Shown here: piece by piece, positions 37,771-49,469 of the stretch
Numbering within the stretch: position 1 is the first letter of the stretch
How the letters are laid out: every line of letters starts with the position of its first letter
Source: Stenopsyche tienmushanensis
Lineage: Eukaryota > Arthropoda > Insecta > Trichoptera > Stenopsychidae
Direction: 5' to 3'
NCBI GenBank assembly: GCA_008973525.1
Contig: WACJ01000121.1
Span: forward strand, 922,768-986,767
Length of the DNA: 64,000 nt
Notes under the pieces: model-generated
What the model saw: only the letters and a program-made list of their open reading frames with translations
What the model was told of the DNA's origin: nothing
The model's database searches: none
Position numbers and translations under genes: made by a program

Positions 37771-40700
37771 ATGATTCGCTGCTATCAGAAATTTTCAATG
37801 TTGAATGCAGATTAAGATATTAGGATAATTAAGATTTATTGAAGGTTTAAGATTGTCCATTTTCTACTAAGAATGTCTTATCAAATCAATGTTGATAAGG
37901 GTAAAAAAGTGAATGATAATTGGGGAAACGACCGCAAATACCTATCAGTAAAATTATAATATTCATAGTTATTGTGTCCAATCTATATGGTTGAATGAAT
38001 ATTGAATAAATACTGATGTAATTTGTATGAAAAAGGATAGACTGAAAAATATCCTCAAAAATCTGGAATGGATATTTGAAAAATTAAAATATGTGGATAT
38101 GTTTGGTTATTGATGATCTTTTCAGTGCTCTCAGAATTGTAAAATAAACGCGTTTTTTATCAATAATAAATCTTTCTGTCTCCATCCAAGAATAACCAGC
38201 AAGCTCAAGGCGTGATCCTAAGTACACCGGTCAGCTTTCGATGTCCTCCGCCTCTGCACAGTAGGAAATTCCACGATCACCTCGGTTTAATCCAAATGTA
38301 TGTATGTAAATTAATCATTTACGATTACCACAGTATCTTATCATTGTCGTAAAGAGCGGATGTATTATAAAATATTCAACAGAAAGCGGCAATAATCTCC
38401 ATATGGCTAACGCGACCAAACAAAGTAGGATGGCCGCACAGTGGCTGCAAGGATCGGAGGCTGCGCCTTGCGAATATGAGGCACATGTGGACTCCCAAAA
38501 AAGGAATTGGGCTCTTAAATCGGCGGCCTCGGCGAAAACGACAACTCCGAGAGGAGGAGAAGACAGACCCTGAAGATTTATGAATGCGAATTAAAGCAAC
38601 GAGAGATTCGAATCGGATCAGGCCCCCAAAATCGATTGTTGGACGTCGAAGTGCGCCCAAGATCGTTTATTATTCATAACACGCCGCTCTCCCGATATGG
38701 AGTAATATTGATGTGGATAAATTACAGCGCGGTGATTTTTTTGACCTTTGAAAAACTCGCATGCTTGTGATGTGATACACAAAAAAGGGATATTTCCGTA
38801 AAATTAATCCGTAGAAGAAAATCAATTAATGCTGCGACGCCAGATTGGCTCGGCATTACTCATCGGGTATGAATGATTGATGACTGCCCTGCAATGAGCG
38901 GGTTAAATCTATCAAAAATATCAGCACGAATGCCTTCGTATGCGATCGAGAATCAACAACCTTTTCACATGATTCTATTGAACCATATAACAATGCGTAG
39001 AAAAAATATTCAATGGATTTGACATTCGAAAAATTCAATCGCCGTCGAAATCGATAAACTTTTTTTTAAGCCAACGTGACTGGAAGACTATAATAGATAT
39101 TGTATGAAAGTTTAAATTGTACCACAACAATAAATGACTAAAAGCTCTCGTATGTTCATTCAAGGATAGGCTCCACAATTGCCTCGTCAAAATCATATAT
39201 GTATAGCGAAATTACATCTCTGAAATTGCCGTTTCATTTTAATACTGCAATCATTGAACTTGATAATTAAAATATCAATTTGAATAAGAAGAGAGAAAAG
39301 ACCTCAAAATTTACAAGTTGTACAATTTGGATGCATTGTTATTAGATAGAGTGTAATTCTCTCTCATTTTTAGTTTAATTTGTGATTCGCCTTTATTTGC
39401 AATAGATTTAATTATTTGAGCATATATTTTGTATGAATCAATTGATATCGATTCGTGTTTAGTCTATAAATTCGTTTATAACATTTAAGGACGATCAAGT
39501 CCCTTTATGTTAGTTATATACATGAGATTCAAATCGAGCGCATGAATAGAATATATTGAACTGTTCAAGGATATTATATATACACATAGTGTATACATAT
39601 CAAAAAATGCATTTCGCATTGAATTTTGGCGATGTTATTTAAAAAAAAATGTTTAAAAAGCATCTATGGTCTTGAGGCAATAATAAACGGGTGATATTTT
39701 CGTCTTATTCCAAGGGAATTTATTCTGACAAATTCAAGCCGAGCTTTAAGCAGGGTTTATTAACACGCACCATAAAGCTTTCGTTCTCAGATATTTTAGA
39801 TTTCGTAACAAGAAACTTAAATTTAATACGTTTCCTTCATGAAATACGACCCAGATGCATTTTTTAGATCCAAGGTGCTTGATTTAGTACGTACCCTTTC
39901 CATCCGAAACCGCCATCGCATAAATTAAAGACTTCGATTCTAAAATAAAGCACTAAATGTTCCGAGAATATTTATTATGATATCGCATTGATTGATGTAA
40001 CGGCCAGAGACACAGACTGCCAGAGATTTCCCAACCGAAAATATATGATAATTAATGATGTGATTTTCTGCCGCCTCATCTAAGGCTTCAACGTAGGCCC
40101 GATGGTAGCAAAAGCGGATACAATGATACCAATCTCTGCGACATATTTAGGTCTTATCTTTGGGAAACGTATGGGCGATCGAAACACCTACGAAGGTGAG
40201 AATTCTTATTACGGCCAACGCCATCTGCCAACGTCATTTTGTAATAATAGATGATCATTATGACTGTGACCCGTGTAATGTTCGTATTTCGTCGATCGTA
40301 AGAAATCCAATGTTCTGGTAGTAATTGCCGGTTGGGAATTTGATGCAGCAAAGGCGGCGGTCGTAGGACGCATATCTAACGAAATAGATCGAAGGCTCAA
40401 AACCAAAGGAAGTTATTAGGAAATTATGGTAATCGGAACTACTATGGAACAACTTTCCAAAAGTCGGTATTAAGAGCACACCATTTGTCTATATGACTAT
40501 CATTCATCAAAAGCGTTCGCCCATTTTATTGGAGGTACTTGGAGTTGATCATCAAAGGGCGCGGGTCGATCCGAATAAATTTGAATGGAGATTGAAATCG
40601 CTGGTATAAATGTGGGAGCTTGTGTTCTCAGTTGAGGTACGCTTAGATAAACCGATTATTATTATTGTATATTGTGTCGAATTGTAATAGAAGAAATGGA

Positions 40701-43700
40701 ATAGAAATCGGATTCGAGAAATTCGCAGATGGAAAACATTTTTTTTAAATATTTTAAAAACATAAACCATGCAAATCACAGATATTCCCGCAAAATTCTA
40801 TCATTAAATAAGCAAATTCAATGTTCTAAGCACTAAAAATATCAAACAGCTTAATTAAAAACATATTTTACAATTTCAATTGCTATAATTTATTCATCGA
40901 CAATAATGCAGAACGATTTGGCGGCCTAGATATAGATCGATGGGCATATTTATAATAAATTCATATACACAGTGGCTTAACATAAAACACGCGGGCTAAT
41001 TTGCATCGAATGCGGGCAAAAAATAGAAATTTCATGAGTAAAATGTGCGTTCATACGAATCTAGATGAATTAAAATATATTATTTAAATATTGTGATATA
41101 AACATCATGATGATATTTTTCAGTGGCTTTTCCAAATGGCTATAAATTAACGACCCTAATCCTCCTAACATGCCAATTTAGAAGGAAGCAGATAATTGTA
41201 TAAAATGTTTTGAAATCGCATAAATACATTCCGCATACGCCAGGAGCTAATTGAATGCATATAATAACAGTCTGTAAACCGTCGTTATTTGTTGTATTGC
41301 TTATATGACCGACATCCAGCTTCATGTTCTTTTGTATTGCAATTTTATGGATATTGTTGGTCGTTAAAACATTAACCTTTTCGTTAGTGATCAAATTTAA
41401 AATCGATGAAGTCGTTGATGTCATAATCGCTTTACGCCAATTACTTTCTGTCAGCTCCTAATCAACTTAAGACAATCTTCAATTCGAGGCAGAGTCAATT
41501 CTAAATGAATACTTGATAGTGAATACAAGACCACGTCATTTCTTTACATAAACAATGCACAAAAAATCGATTCATTTGCTCCTCCTTTAGAAGGAAATGA
41601 TAATTGAACAAAGACTCATTCAACACGCAGAGAAGATAAACAAACACTCTCGATAACACAATATTCGGTCGTTTCTTTGCGTAAACAAATAACACACTTG
41701 AAATCGAAATCATTATAAGTCGATAAATTTGGGCTTAACGATCTATACAATCATGCGATGCATATGAAGAAGCTATCCGTCTCAGTCTCCCGAACTACGC
41801 TAAGTTCTCTCTGTCTCTGTCCGCCTCGGAGCTTCAATGCACAAGAGTGCCCTTTCTGAATAGTGAAGGTCAAAACGGATATTTCCGTGAGTACTCATGA
41901 AACGGTTAAATTGAACAATTCCGGATGAAAAACGATGCGAACAATCGCCATTTATGATGAATTCAATTTTGCATTGTTAATGTGAATTTTTCGCATGGTT
42001 CGATTGTAAATTGTGCTTATGATAAATTTGGCACTTTCGCAGATTTCACATGTTTTGAGATTAAAATGAATTTATGGCTAAAATTGACAATGTCTGAAGC
42101 AGCGAATGCAGCTCGTCCATTGTTGTACTCAATATGAAAATCCATTACGGCGAGACGTGTAGATCTCGGACTGTTTATGCTTCACATCAGCATCTCTCTC
42201 ATGAATGGAAAAACGTCCAAGAAGTCAACTATATCGGTGACCTTTTATGGATGAAAGGCAGAATAAAACATTTAGACAACAACCACGATTGAAAGAAACT
42301 CCGATCGGAACAAAGACTACGGATAGACGTACTAAAAACGCCAACAAAAGATTCCTCTTTCCGACGCGATTTTAGCAGGGAACGTCTTTTGGTTGAATAA
42401 CGTCGGATGTAAGTGGTCAAACGTCTATTTACCTCGTGTTTGTGTCGTGTTAGATAAGGCGTTCTACAGAAGATGTCTTACCTGTAAAGAGAAAAAAATA
42501 TAAATGTTAGACAAATCATCACAAAAATCAAACAATTTAATATATATATAAATCGTTAGCCTCATTTTGAGCGAATGAAGTTCAACTGGTTGAAAGGCCA
42601 AGTTGAAGCATTTCAATAGTTGCGAAAGCTGTTATAAAATATGAACTTAAGCTTGACATTTGATTGCTCGGAGCAAGGCTTCACTAGAACTACATACGTC
42701 AAAAACAATCAATAGTAAAATGGAATGTCACAAATTAAGTATAACGTATATCTAGGACAAACGCGGAAAAGATAAAGTGCTTTGTATAGAAATGCAGTTA
42801 ATTAAATAAAAAATACAATTTCTAATTGTATAATATAAAGTTTTGTTCCGCAAAGATACGAAGTATTAATCCATTTTATAACATCAGCAAATTCATTAAA
42901 AGTAGATTTTAATGATGCATTGTCGATGAACAAATCATGGATAATGATATTCAATTTCGAAATTGAAAGAAAATCTATCGATATTTTAATGATATCAGCA
43001 TTACTAACAATATACATGAGAAAAGTTTTTCAGTTAACCAAAGATGCTTTTATATGCAAATACCTGAAACAATTTTAATTATTTTCACTATAATCGTGAT
43101 GTAGGATTAAGAATTTATAGTTATGTGCTGTATATTTATTAAAAAGTGCCCGTATGGAATATCTCGATGTGTGATTTCGACACTAGGCATGGATTCGACC
43201 GAACCATGTGTAGGTGTTTGGACAATTATAGCTGTCATCAATTAAAAAAAGCCTCCACGAAGATCCTTCGGCTCTCAACAATTGACAGTAAAGTTGATTG
43301 GAATCCAATTTCATCATTCAGTAGCCGTTGAAAAAACATTTTCAATGGTGAAATTTTAATGAAGTCTGACTGAAAGTCATTCAGGCCGCTGAATAACATA
43401 AATAAATACAGGCTCGCATCAACATCCACAAAAAAGAGTGTAAGTTGAGTCTCGGTAATGACGAAATAACAAACATGGATATGGATTTTCAAGGCAAGTA
43501 TCAAAGTATGAATGGGTAAATATTGGTTTACTGGTATCAACTGAGCGATGGAAAATAAACAGAACTGACGTAATCCCCCCCGTCTACGCTAAATCTTTTT
43601 TCTACTTCTTCTCTGATTGTATAGATCAATATCATCCCGATGTCTTGGCAGAAACATCAAACGGCGTTGATAAATTAATTTTTGCTTATTAGTCGGTCCA

Positions 43701-44902
43701 TTGTTTTGCAAGCGGCTCGGAATAACCATATTAGCCCCGGACAAAAAAGACGTTTATTCAGCATTCGGTATAAGAGGACTTGTCAATTATGCGATTCTCG
43801 CTAAAGCTGGATGACTGATTGCTATAACGGTCGGCTAAATAAGATTATAGATGAAAAAATTGAAAAATTGTTTGCTAAGACCCTAAATGAACCGCATCTT
43901 CGGCAGCAAAGAAGGCAAAAAATAAGCATCTAAGTGAATCCCGAGTGTTAATACAGCGCCTGTCAACAACCTCCATGCGGTGTGTAATTTATGAAATTGG
44001 CTTCTTCTGAACATCTATCTGCAAAGGATGATTAACGAACAACATCTGGCGGTTCGAACCGTAACGATTGTAATGTCTAAATTAATCCAAGGTATGAAAG
44101 AAGAAGCTCCTAATAGCTAAATCATTGCGATCGCCGAGGGTGAGAACGAAGCTTAAAAGCTACATGCGCGATTCCGAATAAAAGCTCCAATCAAGCACAG
44201 CCGAAATTCATTCAGCAGTTTAGCACATGCTTCAAAATGAAACACATCGATCGTGAAGACATTTAAATGCGTAAATACCAGCAATTAACACCTGAACCGC
44301 CGACAAGAGCTCTCACGCAACGCGTTATTTATGCTATTTGGCAATCGCGGGTTACATTTAGCACATCTGTAAGCCTCCAATTACTCTGCTGCGTTCACAA
44401 TGGCGCACTGTTAACCGAACTCTTGTCAATGATGACCATGTTGAAAAGTGGAACTCGTCAGACTGGTCGATTCGTCATCATCACGAGAAAACATAGTGGT
44501 TAACTGTCTCCAAAAGCTGTTGTCCGCGAGGGTCCTTTTAAAGAGACGCATTTGTGTGATATACTTAAGAAGTAATTTACTGTAGGACGGTCTCAATAAA
44601 AAGACACGAGAAGGTAATTATGCCTGTTTGAATGCTTTTTCGAAGACGTTCCTCGTTTAATGCGCACTCGAGTATGTTTTATGTCATCATCATTAACGTT
44701 GTCAGGACGAAGCACTTTTTTTGAAAAATATTCTTCACTGCTAATTTTTTTGACAACATCCAAATAAGACATACGACCTCTCTGAATCTTAAATATCATC
44801 AATAACACGTCAATTATTTGTGAGCTCGTTGAGAGCATCAAACTACTTGACATATTATTTTGACATTGTTTATAACGATATTCAATAAGATACTCATTAT
44901 TA
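37771..44902. other. Long gene-free stretch before the Helitrons
   Basis: No gene recognised. About 38,380-38,690 is distinctly GC-richer; it is open in the minus strand for 94 codons and in the plus strand for 57 codons from 38,403 (starting MANATKQSRM), neither resembling a known protein. About 43,560-44,520 is moderately CpG-richer, with no recognisable frame. The remainder is AT-rich. Confidence 0.4.
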
Positions 44903-45647
44903 TCTAATATATAAAAATAAGTTGCGTTTCCCGTCTAATGCTCGGGCGAAATGGGTTGATATGCGCGTTCATCGGATTGAGACAAAACTTGGTCCACTTA
45001 TTGCCAAGGGATCAGGGGGTGACATAGGCATAGTACAATTAACTTACAGTAGATTTTTAATTCAAAACTTAATGTGTGAAAGTTGTTGATTCTGACGTGT
45101 TTGAGATTATGCGTTGCTAAGGCTATAGGTATATAGTACCTACAAGTTGCAGTAGGAGGCGTCGTGTCGTCGTCACATACAACACATACGTCAAACGTCA
45201 ATGTCATTTGCAGGTTATCCATCGGCGTGAGTCAATTATATCCAAATTATTTATCGCAAGCACTTTTAAAATGCTTCATTTCATTCATCGCTTATTCACG
45301 TACGTAACAACCGAAAAAGTACGTTTGAGTGCTATCCGATAAAAAATCAGACGACCAACGTGCAACGAGAATCGAAAGTACATGTTGATTTGAATATTGC
45401 TGCATTTCAATATGATATTCATTACGATTACAGTTTGCATCCCAGTGTAAAATGGATAAAGGTTAAATCCTGTTAACGAGGGGCAAATTTATTGGTAAAT
45501 TGAAAACGCCTTCATTTCGACACAATGAAAACAAACAAACCTAACCTAACCAGATTTGAATTTAAATTTAATTTAAAAAATAAAAAACAAGAATCAAATG
45601 AATAATTATTTTATTTAATAACAATATGTTGACGATTGATTTGATTT

Positions 45648-45680
45648 GATCAGAGCTTGATTTTCAATCAAGCTCTGATC
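45648..45680. repeat. Perfect 15-bp stem, 3-nt loop hairpin in Helitron A
   Basis: GATCAGAGCTTGATT (45,648-45,662), loop TTC, then the exact reverse complement AATCAAGCTCTGATC. It lies about 15 bp before the region of helicase similarity. Perfect pairing is conserved in copy B. It could be a cruciform or terminator-like signal, the internal trace of an older Helitron 3' hairpin, or a small foldback insertion. Confidence 0.85.
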
Positions 45681-45694
45681 GAAATCGAAGACAT

Positions 45695-46997
45695 TTGCTT
45701 AACCATCAACATCAAAGAATTCATTCAACAAGAATTCGTTCTGCACTTGAACAGCAGTACAATGCTAATGATTTGGATGCATTTGTCGAAGCAAACGAAC
45801 AACTTTTGCTTGCGGAACAAAAATTGACCTACGATACAATTACAAATGATCTGTTCTTCCTTGATGCGCCTGGCGGTACTGGAAAAACGTATCTCATCAC
45901 TTTACTATTGGCTCACATTCGATCTCAAAATAGAATTGCTTTAGCTCTTGCTTCATTAGGTATTGCGGCAACATTATTAGATGGTGGACGAACAGCGCAT
46001 TCGGCATTCAAATTGCCATTAGATATGCATTTATTGGAAGCTCTGACATGTAACATTCCTAAAGTTTCTGACATAGCTAAAGTTTTGAAAATTTGCAAGG
46101 GGATTATCTGGGAGGAATGCAATGCTTGATCGAACTCTTAAAGACTTACGATCAAATGCAAAACCGTTTGGTGGCGCTCTAATTTTATTATGTGGCGACT
46201 TTCGACAACCTCTTCCAGTGATGCTTTCATCGACACCAGCTGATTCTTGCCTCAAAGCATCGCATCTTTGGAGAGACGTGCGAAAACTGACATTAAAGAC
46301 AAATATGCGCGTACATTTGTAGCGTGATGCGTCGGCAGCCACATTTTTAAAACGACTATTGAACATTGGTGAAGGAAAAGTGCATGTTGATGCTACCAAG
46401 TTTATTTCATTTCCATCGAACTTTTGCGTTGTTGTGCCATCCATCGATTTACTCATTCAGAAAGTTTTTCCGCAGATTTTTAGTAATTATAAAAATCATT
46501 ATTGGCTTTGCGAACATGCTATTTTGGCAGCAGAAAACACCGACGTCAATACAATCAACCACACAATACAATAACAAATTGCAAATTATTATGTTACCTA
46601 CAAATCGATAGATAGCGCCATGAATGCAGACCAAGTTACTAACTATCCAATCGAGTTTTTAAATTCGTCAGATCTTCCTGATGTGCCACCTTACAAATTG
46701 GAACAAGACTCACTATGAAGAAATTGATGCCGAATATCATCGAAACAACTATATATTCTTAATGGAAAGTCGAAAGGAGAAGATGTGCTCATTCCCACCG
46801 ACGTGCAATTTGATAAGAGACGACTGCAGCTCCCCGTTGGACTTGCATTCTCAATGACCATCAACAAGGTACTTCAAGTGTGCGGAAGAATCTAGAAAAT
46901 CCACGTTGGACAGCCGAGAAATTTATTTGTATTTGTTAAAGACGGAAAAGCCAAAACTATTCTCTACCCTAAAGCACATAGCAGAACAATTAAGTAA
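45695..46997 (+). pseudogene. Pif1-like Helitron helicase remnant, copy A
   Basis: This derives from the helicase part of a Helitron RepHel protein, which unwinds DNA during rolling-circle transposition. The first frame (45,695-46,129) gives FVEANEQLLLAEQ, then DAPGGTGKTYLI with the Walker A lysine at 45,884-45,886, then GIAATLLDGGRTAHSAFKLP, then IIWEEC, where the family has IIWDEC in the Walker B motif. The frame breaks at 46,127. A second frame (46,122-46,322) has LILLCGDFRQPLPV, helicase motif III, and ends at a TAG. Further frames give VVPSID, NTDVNTINHTIQ and a tail with PVGLAFSMTINK and LYPKA, where the SHGQLYVACSR segment is deleted. Relative to copy B it has the Walker B D-to-E change and a V in the INKA motif. 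The TTG opening this frame is not a supported start. Nonfunctional. Confidence 0.92.
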
Positions 46998-47935
46998 GCA
47001 AAATGTATGCTTTTAATATTTTTTTCTTTATATATCATTCAATATCAATAAATGTATTAATTGTCGGAAAAAATATCATTATTTATATCATTGCTAATTA
47101 AACAAGATAACTCTTTCAAATTTCAAATGGTATTTTTAGAACTATTTCTTCTGTGGCAGCAACGCGCCGGGTACCAGCTAGTCTAATATATAAAAATAAG
47201 TTGCGTTTCCCGTCTAATGCTCGGGCGAAATGGGTTGATATGCGCGTTCATCGGATTGAGACAAAACTTGGTCCACTTATTGCCAAGGGATCAGGGGGTG
47301 ACATAGGCATAGTACAATTAACTTACAGTAGATTTTTAATTCAAAACTTAATGTGTGAAAGTTGTTGATTCTGACGTGTTTGAGATTATGCGTTGCTAAG
47401 GCTATAGGTATATAGTACCTACAAGTTGCAGTAGGAGGCGTCGTGTCGTCATATACGCCTGCATTCAAATAGTAAACGTCAAACGTCAATGTCATTTGCA
47501 GGTTATCCATCGGCGTGAGTCAATTATATCCAAATTATTTATCGCAAGCACTTTTAAAATGCTTCATTTCATTCATCGCTTATTCACGTACGTAACAACC
47601 GAAAAAGTACGTTTGAGTGCTATCCGATAAAAAATCAGACGACCAACGTGCAACGAGAATCGAAAGTACATGTTGATTTGAATATTGCTGCATTTCAATA
47701 TGATATTCATTACGATTACAGATTGCATCCCAGTGTAAAATGGATAAAGGTTAAATCCTGTTAACGAGGGGCAAATTTATTGGTAAATTGAAAACGCCTT
47801 CATTTCGACACAATGAAAACAAACAAACCTAACCTAACCAGATTTGAATTTAAATTTAATTTAAAAAATAAAAAACAAGAATCAAATGAATAATTATTTT
47901 ATTTAATAACAATATGTTGACGATTGATTTGATTT

Positions 47936-47968
47936 GATCAGAGCTTGATTTTCAATCAAGCTCTGATC
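47936..47968. repeat. Perfect 15-bp stem hairpin in Helitron B
   Basis: Identical to the hairpin of copy A in stem and loop, and at the same position relative to the helicase remnant. Confidence 0.85.
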
Positions 47969-47982
47969 GAAATCGAAGACAT

Positions 47983-49285
47983 TTGCTTAACCATCAACAT
48001 CAAAGAATTCATTCAACAAGAATTCGTTCTGCACTTGAACAGCAGTACAATGCTAATGATTTGGATGCATTTGTCGAAGCAAACGAACAAATTTTGCTTG
48101 CGGAACAAAAATTGACCTACGATACAATTACAAATGATCTGTTCTTCCTTGATGCGCCTGGCGGTACTGGAAAAACGTATCTCATCACTTTACTATTGGC
48201 TCACATTCGATCTCAAAATAGAATTGCTTTAGCTCTTGCTTCATTAGGTATTGCGGCAACATTATTAGATGGTGGACGAACAGCGCATTCGGCATTCAAA
48301 TTGCCATTAGATATGCATTTATTGGAAGCTCTGACATGTAACATTCCTAAAGTTTCTGACATAGCTAAAGTTTTGAAAATTTGCAAGGGGATTATCTGGG
48401 ACGAATGCAATGCTTGATCGAACTCTTAAAGACTTACGATCAAATGCAAAACCGTTTGGTGGCGCTCTAATTTTATTATGTGGCGACTTTCGACAACCTC
48501 TTCCAGTGATGCTTTCATCGACACCAGCTGATTCTTGCCTCAAAGCATCGCATCTTTGGAGAGACGTGCGAAAACTGACATTAAAGACAAATATGCGAGT
48601 ACATTTGTAGCGTGATGCGTCGGCAGCCACATTTTTAAAACGACTATTGAACATTGGTGAAGGAAAAGTGCATGTTGATGCTACCAAGTTTATTTCATTT
48701 CCATCGAACTTTTGCGTTGTTGTGCCATCCATCGATTTACTCATTCAGAAAGTTTTTCCGCAGATTTTTAGTAATTATAAAAATCATTATTGGCTTTGCG
48801 AACATGCTATTTTGGCAGCAGAAAACACCGACGTCAATACAATCAACCACACAATACAATAACAAATTGCAAATGATTTTGTTACCTACAAATCGATTGA
48901 TAGCGCCATGAATGCAGACCAAGTTACTAACTATCCAATCGAGTTTTTAAATTCGTCAGATCTTCCTGATGTGCCACCTTACAAATTGGAACAAGACTCA
49001 CTATGAAGAAATTGATGCCGAATATCATCGAAACAACTATATATTCTTAATGGAAAGTCGAAAGGAGAAGATGTGCTCATTCCCACCGACGTGCAATTTG
49101 ATAAGAGACGACTGCAGCTCCCCGTTGGACTTGCATTCTCAATGACCATCAACAAGGCACTTCAAGTGTGCGGAAGAATCTATAAAATCCACGTTGGACA
49201 GCAGAGAAATTTATTTGTATTTGTTAAAGACGGAAAAGCCAAAACTATTCTCTACCCTAAAGCACTTAGCAGAACAATTAAGTAA
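47983..49285 (+). pseudogene. Pif1-like Helitron helicase remnant, copy B
   Basis: Same architecture as in copy A: DAPGGTGKTYLI (Walker A), GIAATLLDGGRTAHSAFKLP, IIWDEC (Walker B, here with the normal DE), a frame break at 48,415, CGDFRQPLPV (motif III), a TAG at 48,608-48,610, a TAA after INHTIQ, and an open tail (49,073-49,285) reading PVGLAFSMTINKALQVCG to LYPKALSRTIK, which lacks the SHGQLYVACSR segment. Copy B keeps DE and INKA, which copy A has lost. Copy A in turn keeps bases resembling the family's LENP and GKP words, which copy B has altered. Each has therefore decayed independently since the duplication, on top of the shared lesions. Nonfunctional. Confidence 0.92.
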
Positions 49286-49469
49286 GCAAAATGTATGCTT
49301 TTAATATTTTTTTCTTTATATATCATTCAATATCAATAAATGTATTAATTGTCGGAAAAAATATCATTATTTATATCATTGCTAATTAAACAAGATAACT
49401 CTTTCAAATTTCAAATGGTATTTTTAGAACTATTTCTTCTGTGGCAGCAACGCGCCGGGTACCAGCTAG

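Larger units (their letters stand above)
44903..47181 (+). mobile_element. Helitron copy A, 2,279 bp
   Basis: Starts TCTAATATATAAAAATAAG and ends GGGTACCAGCTAG, giving the TC...CTAG termini of canonical Helitrons (rolling-circle transposons). The base before it is A (44,902). Its 3' end is joined directly to copy B, without the T that would complete an A/T target. The body holds a decayed Pif1-type helicase but no recognisable Rep/HUH nuclease, so it is non-autonomous. The subterminal 3' hairpin usual for Helitrons is weak here. An internal 15-bp perfect hairpin lies at 45,648-45,680. By eye copy A matches copy B except for about eleven substitutions and one replaced block. Confidence 0.93.
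47182..49469 (+). mobile_element. Helitron copy B, 2,288 bp, directly abutting copy A
   Basis: Begins with the same TCTAATATATAAAAATAAG immediately after the CTAG of copy A and ends GGGTACCAGCTAG, followed by T (49,470). With A at 44,902, the array as a whole sits in one A/T target. The nine-base length difference from copy A is explained by one block: 27 bases at 47,451-47,477 replace 18 bases at 45,172-45,189. It has the same orientation, internal hairpin and helicase remnant. Confidence 0.93.

Noticed and set aside
38403..38576. 57-codon plus frame starting MANATKQSRM
   Set aside because: Overlaps a longer minus frame in the same GC-rich block and has no recognisable motif, so coding status is unsupported.
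44046..44062. GGTTCGAACC as a possible tRNA T-arm or polymerase III B box
   Set aside because: It is a simple palindrome; no acceptor stem, anticodon arm or A box can be placed at tRNA distances.
45540..45551. CCTAACCTAACC, similar to the insect telomere repeat (TTAGG)n
   Set aside because: Only two units, lying inside the Helitron body and repeated in copy B; far too short to be telomeric.
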